From positions 1 to 64,000 of the forward strand of contig BPJC01000001.1 of NCBI GenBank assembly GCA_026004415.1: DNA of 64,000 nucleotides, written 5' to 3'. Position numbers and translations under genes: made by a program. Under the pieces are notes generated by a model that did not search any database, was not told where the DNA came from, and saw only the letters and a list, made by a program, of their open reading frames with translations. Source of the stretch: Patescibacteria group bacterium. GTDB lineage: Bacteria; Patescibacteriota; Microgenomatia; UBA1406; GWC2-37-13. Of this stretch, positions 61,848 through 64,000 are shown in pieces (the first letter of the stretch is position 1; each line of letters opens with the position of its first letter).

Positions 61848-62426
61848 TTAGCTGTTTCTTTTAGTTACTATATAGCCTGCTAAAGCTAAGAGTCCTATCA
61901 TTAGGCCTACTGCTGATATAGTGGAGGTAAAATCTCCTGCTCCGCTTACTGGCGGCTGTGGGGTTGGTGTTGGGTTTGGTTGGTTTGTTGCTGGTGGTGT
62001 TGTAGGTTGCGGCGTTGGTGTGACCTCAGGATTGAAAAAAGTACAAAGCTCAGTTGAACCAGGATTTTCAGCAATAAGTTTAAAGTTCACATAAGCGTAG
62101 ACGCCTGGTGATGAAATAGGAGTTGAGTTTGATCCTGCAATTAATAATCTGCCGGAAGATATACTCTCTGTAGAGATTGATTCAAAAGTATCTCCTGGAA
62201 TAGCGCTTTCAAACTCCAAGTACTCAGTGTTGTACTCTAATCCAATAATTGTAGATGTAAGAGATTCGCCTTCAGGATCTATATTGATAGTAAAGGTTAC
62301 TGTTTGACCTCTTTGCAAAAGTCCGCTTGGTGCAATAAGATCAAAGGTAACTGCAAATGTTGGGTTGATAAAAAAATAAAAATTTAAAACAAAGATTAAG
62401 ACAAGCAATATTATTTTTTTTGACAT
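61848..62426 (-). CDS. Cohesin-like surface protein with Pro-Thr linker
   Basis: The protein is 192 residues. A signal peptide (IILLVLIFVLNFYFFINPTFA) precedes a cohesin-type sandwich (residues ~25-135): TVTFTINIDPEGESL, IIGLEYNTEYLEFESAIPG, and AYVNFKLIAENPGSTEL. A TPTPQPTTPPATNQPNPTP linker follows, then PVSGAGDFTSTISAVGLM and a hydrophobic helix with a final KRNS, a sorting-signal-like end. It shares the layout of the protein at 54269 but its terminal motif is PVSGAG, not LPKSG. It is transcribed toward the large surface protein, tail to tail, and is divergent from comM. Confidence 0.7.
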   Translation of the reverse strand: MSKKIILLVLIFVLNFYFFINPTFAVTFDLIAPSGLLQRGQTVTFTINIDPEGESLTSTIIGLEYNTEYLEFESAIPGDTFESISTESISSGRLLIAGSNSTPISSPGVYAYVNFKLIAENPGSTELCTFFNPEVTPTPQPTTPPATNQPNPTPTPQPPVSGAGDFTSTISAVGLMIGLLALAGYIVTKRNS

Positions 62427-62495
62427 ACTATCATTTTAACAGTCTTATATTTACAAAAGCAAGTATTTGTTGAAATAATTTTTTATAATAGTTTT

Positions 62496-64000
62496 ATGCT
62501 GTCAAAGCTCTATGGCGGTTCAGTTGTCGGTTTAGACGGTTTGTTGATTGAAGTAGAGGTTGATTTAATAACTAGAAAACTTCCAAACTTTACAATTGTT
62601 GGTCTGCCTGCAAAGTCCATTGATGAAGCCAAAGAAAGAGTAAGATCTGCTATCAGAAACTCTGGTTTTGATTTTCCTGAACATAAGATTACTGTAAATT
62701 TAGCTCCTGCAGATTTGCCAAAAGAAGGTGGTGGTTTTGATCTTCCTATTGCAGTAGGAATACTGTCTTCAGCAGGTGTTATTGACAAATCTGCAGTTTT
62801 AGACTCAATGTTTGTCGGTGAGTTATTACTTGATGGAACTGTAAAAAAGGTAAATGGTGTTTTGCCTTTGTTGGATATAGCTGAAAAGAAAAAAATAAAA
62901 CAGGTTTTTGTGCCGGTTGAGAACAGTAAAGAGGCTGTTTTTTTTAAAAACATTAAGGTTTATCCTGTTGCTAATCTGATAAGTTTGGTTTTGCATTTTC
63001 AAAACATTAAGCAATTAAGGCCTTATGAAGGTAGTTTAAAAGATTTGTTAGAAAGTAATGATGAGATTGTTGAGTATGATTTCTCATATATCTCAGGTCA
63101 AGATAAAGCAAAAAGAGCATTAGAGATCTCAGCCGCTGGGTTTCATAATATCCATCTTTATGGATCGCCTGGGACAGGAAAGACTATGTTGGCAAGAGCC
63201 TTTACAACTATTTTGCCTCCTTTAGATAAAGAAGAGATGCTTGAGGTTAGCAGGATTTATTCTACAGTTGGTCTTTTGCCTGAATCAGGTTTTGTAGATA
63301 AAAGGCCTTTTAGAAATCCTCATCACACTACCTCAAGAGTAGGGTTAATTGGCGGTGGTTCTAAACCCAAGCCAGGAGAGATTACTCTGGCTCATAGAGG
63401 AGTTTTGTTTTTGGATGAGTTTCCTGAGTTTCCAAGATCTGTTATGGAAGCCTTGAGGCAACCTATGGAAGATGGTTTTGTTGTTGTCTCCCGAGCTAAT
63501 GGTTTTGCTAAGTTTCCCTCAAGGTTTATTCTACTAGCCGCTTCAAACCCTTGTCCTTGCGGTTTTTATGGTCATCCTAAAAAAAGTTGTATTTGTAGCA
63601 GTTCTGCTATTCTAAAGTATAAACGAAGAATCTCTGGTCCGATAATAGATAGAATAGATCTGAATGTTGAGGTTTTTGATCTTCCAGTTGAAAAACTGTT
63701 ATCTTCAGGCTCAGGAGAAAAAAGTAAAAGCATTCAGCAGAGGGTAATAAAAGCGCTTGAGATCCAAAGCTATAGATTCAAAAAAGAAAAAATAAAGTTT
63801 AACTCAGAGATGAGTTCAGACATGGTAAAAAAGTATTGCAATCTTGAAGCTGAGGCTGAATCCTTATTAAAATCAGCTGTAGACAAGCTGAATTTATCGC
63901 CGAGATCTTATTTTAGAGTAATTAAGGTATCCAGAACTATTGCGGATTTGGCAGGTTCTGACTCTGTAAAAACAGATCATATTGCAGAGGCATTGCAGTA
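62496..64000 (+). CDS. comM: ComM/YifB family Mg-chelatase-like AAA+ ATPase, 3' partial
   Basis: The gene starts with ATG 62496 and runs to the window edge with no stop; about 501 codons are seen of the usual ~505-510, so only a few are missing. The N-terminal part has LPNFTIVGLPAKSIDEAKERV and VNLAPADLPKEGGGFDLPIA, the AAA+ domain Walker A LYGSPGTGKTMLARAF, then PFRNPHHTTSRVGLIGGG, the Walker B region VLFLDEFPEF, and the Cys cluster AASNPCPCGFYG ... CICSS. RISGPIIDRIDLNVEV follows. ComM is a helicase-like branch-migration factor for transformation, matching DprA and ComF nearby. Confidence 0.95.
   Translation, partial: MLSKLYGGSVVGLDGLLIEVEVDLITRKLPNFTIVGLPAKSIDEAKERVRSAIRNSGFDFPEHKITVNLAPADLPKEGGGFDLPIAVGILSSAGVIDKSAVLDSMFVGELLLDGTVKKVNGVLPLLDIAEKKKIKQVFVPVENSKEAVFFKNIKVYPVANLISLVLHFQNIKQLRPYEGSLKDLLESNDEIVEYDFSYISGQDKAKRALEISAAGFHNIHLYGSPGTGKTMLARAFTTILPPLDKEEMLEVSRIYSTVGLLPESGFVDKRPFRNPHHTTSRVGLIGGGSKPKPGEITLAHRGVLFLDEFPEFPRSVMEALRQPMEDGFVVVSRANGFAKFPSRFILLAASNPCPCGFYGHPKKSCICSSSAILKYKRRISGPIIDRIDLNVEVFDLPVEKLLSSGSGEKSKSIQQRVIKALEIQSYRFKKEKIKFNSEMSSDMVKKYCNLEAEAESLLKSAVDKLNLSPRSYFRVIKVSRTIADLAGSDSVKTDHIAEALQ

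Noticed and set aside
1-64000. CRISPR array
   Set aside because: No regularly spaced direct repeats were seen; the repeated motifs found are short operators and protein linkers.

Overview
The window looks like a chromosomal segment of a Candidate Phyla Radiation (Patescibacteria) bacterium, most likely of the Microgenomates group. The reasons are a low-GC, densely packed genome with genes on both strands and many overlaps; secreted proteins with Thr-Pro linkers; PrgI, VirB4, VirB6 and VirD4-like proteins; UbiA-type and PIG-V-like membrane transferases; and many glycosyltransferases beside competence and pilin genes. This placement is inference, because no rRNA is present. TGA is an ordinary stop here (standard bacterial code).

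1-16 kb is a cell-surface polysaccharide region: a signal-peptidase/nucleotidyltransferase fusion (frameshifted), a priming sugar transferase, a PqqD-like protein, a frameshift-ridden GH10-like secreted hydrolase with an SH3 domain, GT4, GT2 and GT26 glycosyltransferases, a GT-C enzyme, two O-antigen-ligase/polymerase-like membrane proteins (one fused to an SGNH-like domain), and a large Thr-Pro-linker surface protein. 16-25.7 kb carries housekeeping genes: transketolase, ribosomal protein S1, PfkB kinase, phosphoglucose/phosphomannose isomerase, UbiA transferase, pilin-like proteins, recA, smpB and tmRNA (ssrA), the last two overlapping.

25.7-30.1 kb is an accessory island immediately downstream of ssrA, with visibly higher GC. 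It holds a small PD-(D/E)XK nuclease, a LexA/S24-like repressor and a complete but decayed type II restriction-modification set (vsr, dcm, restriction enzyme, controller protein). Three of its genes carry an in-frame stop and vsr carries a frameshift. It ends in a GC-rich stretch of hairpins.

30-55 kb mixes envelope synthesis (PIG-V-like transferase, PBP2), nucleic-acid transfer and competence (VirD4-like ATPase, VirB6-like protein, PrgI-VirB4 block, ComF, DprA, and ComM at the right edge), central carbon enzymes (RpiB, enolase), tRNA-Ala(GGC), and transport or redox proteins.

55.2-59.5 kb is the most striking unit: a leucine operon, leuA-leuDC(fused)-leuB. It is preceded by a complete classical attenuator made of a promoter, a 20-residue leader peptide with a Leu-rich run, mutually exclusive hairpins and a terminator ending four bases before leuA. 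LeuA lacks the usual C-terminal feedback domain, so attenuation may be the main leucine sensor. The window ends with a membrane-anchored surface protein, a cohesin-like protein and comM, which runs off the edge. Several promoters place the predicted transcription start at or within a few bases of the start codon, suggesting leaderless transcripts.
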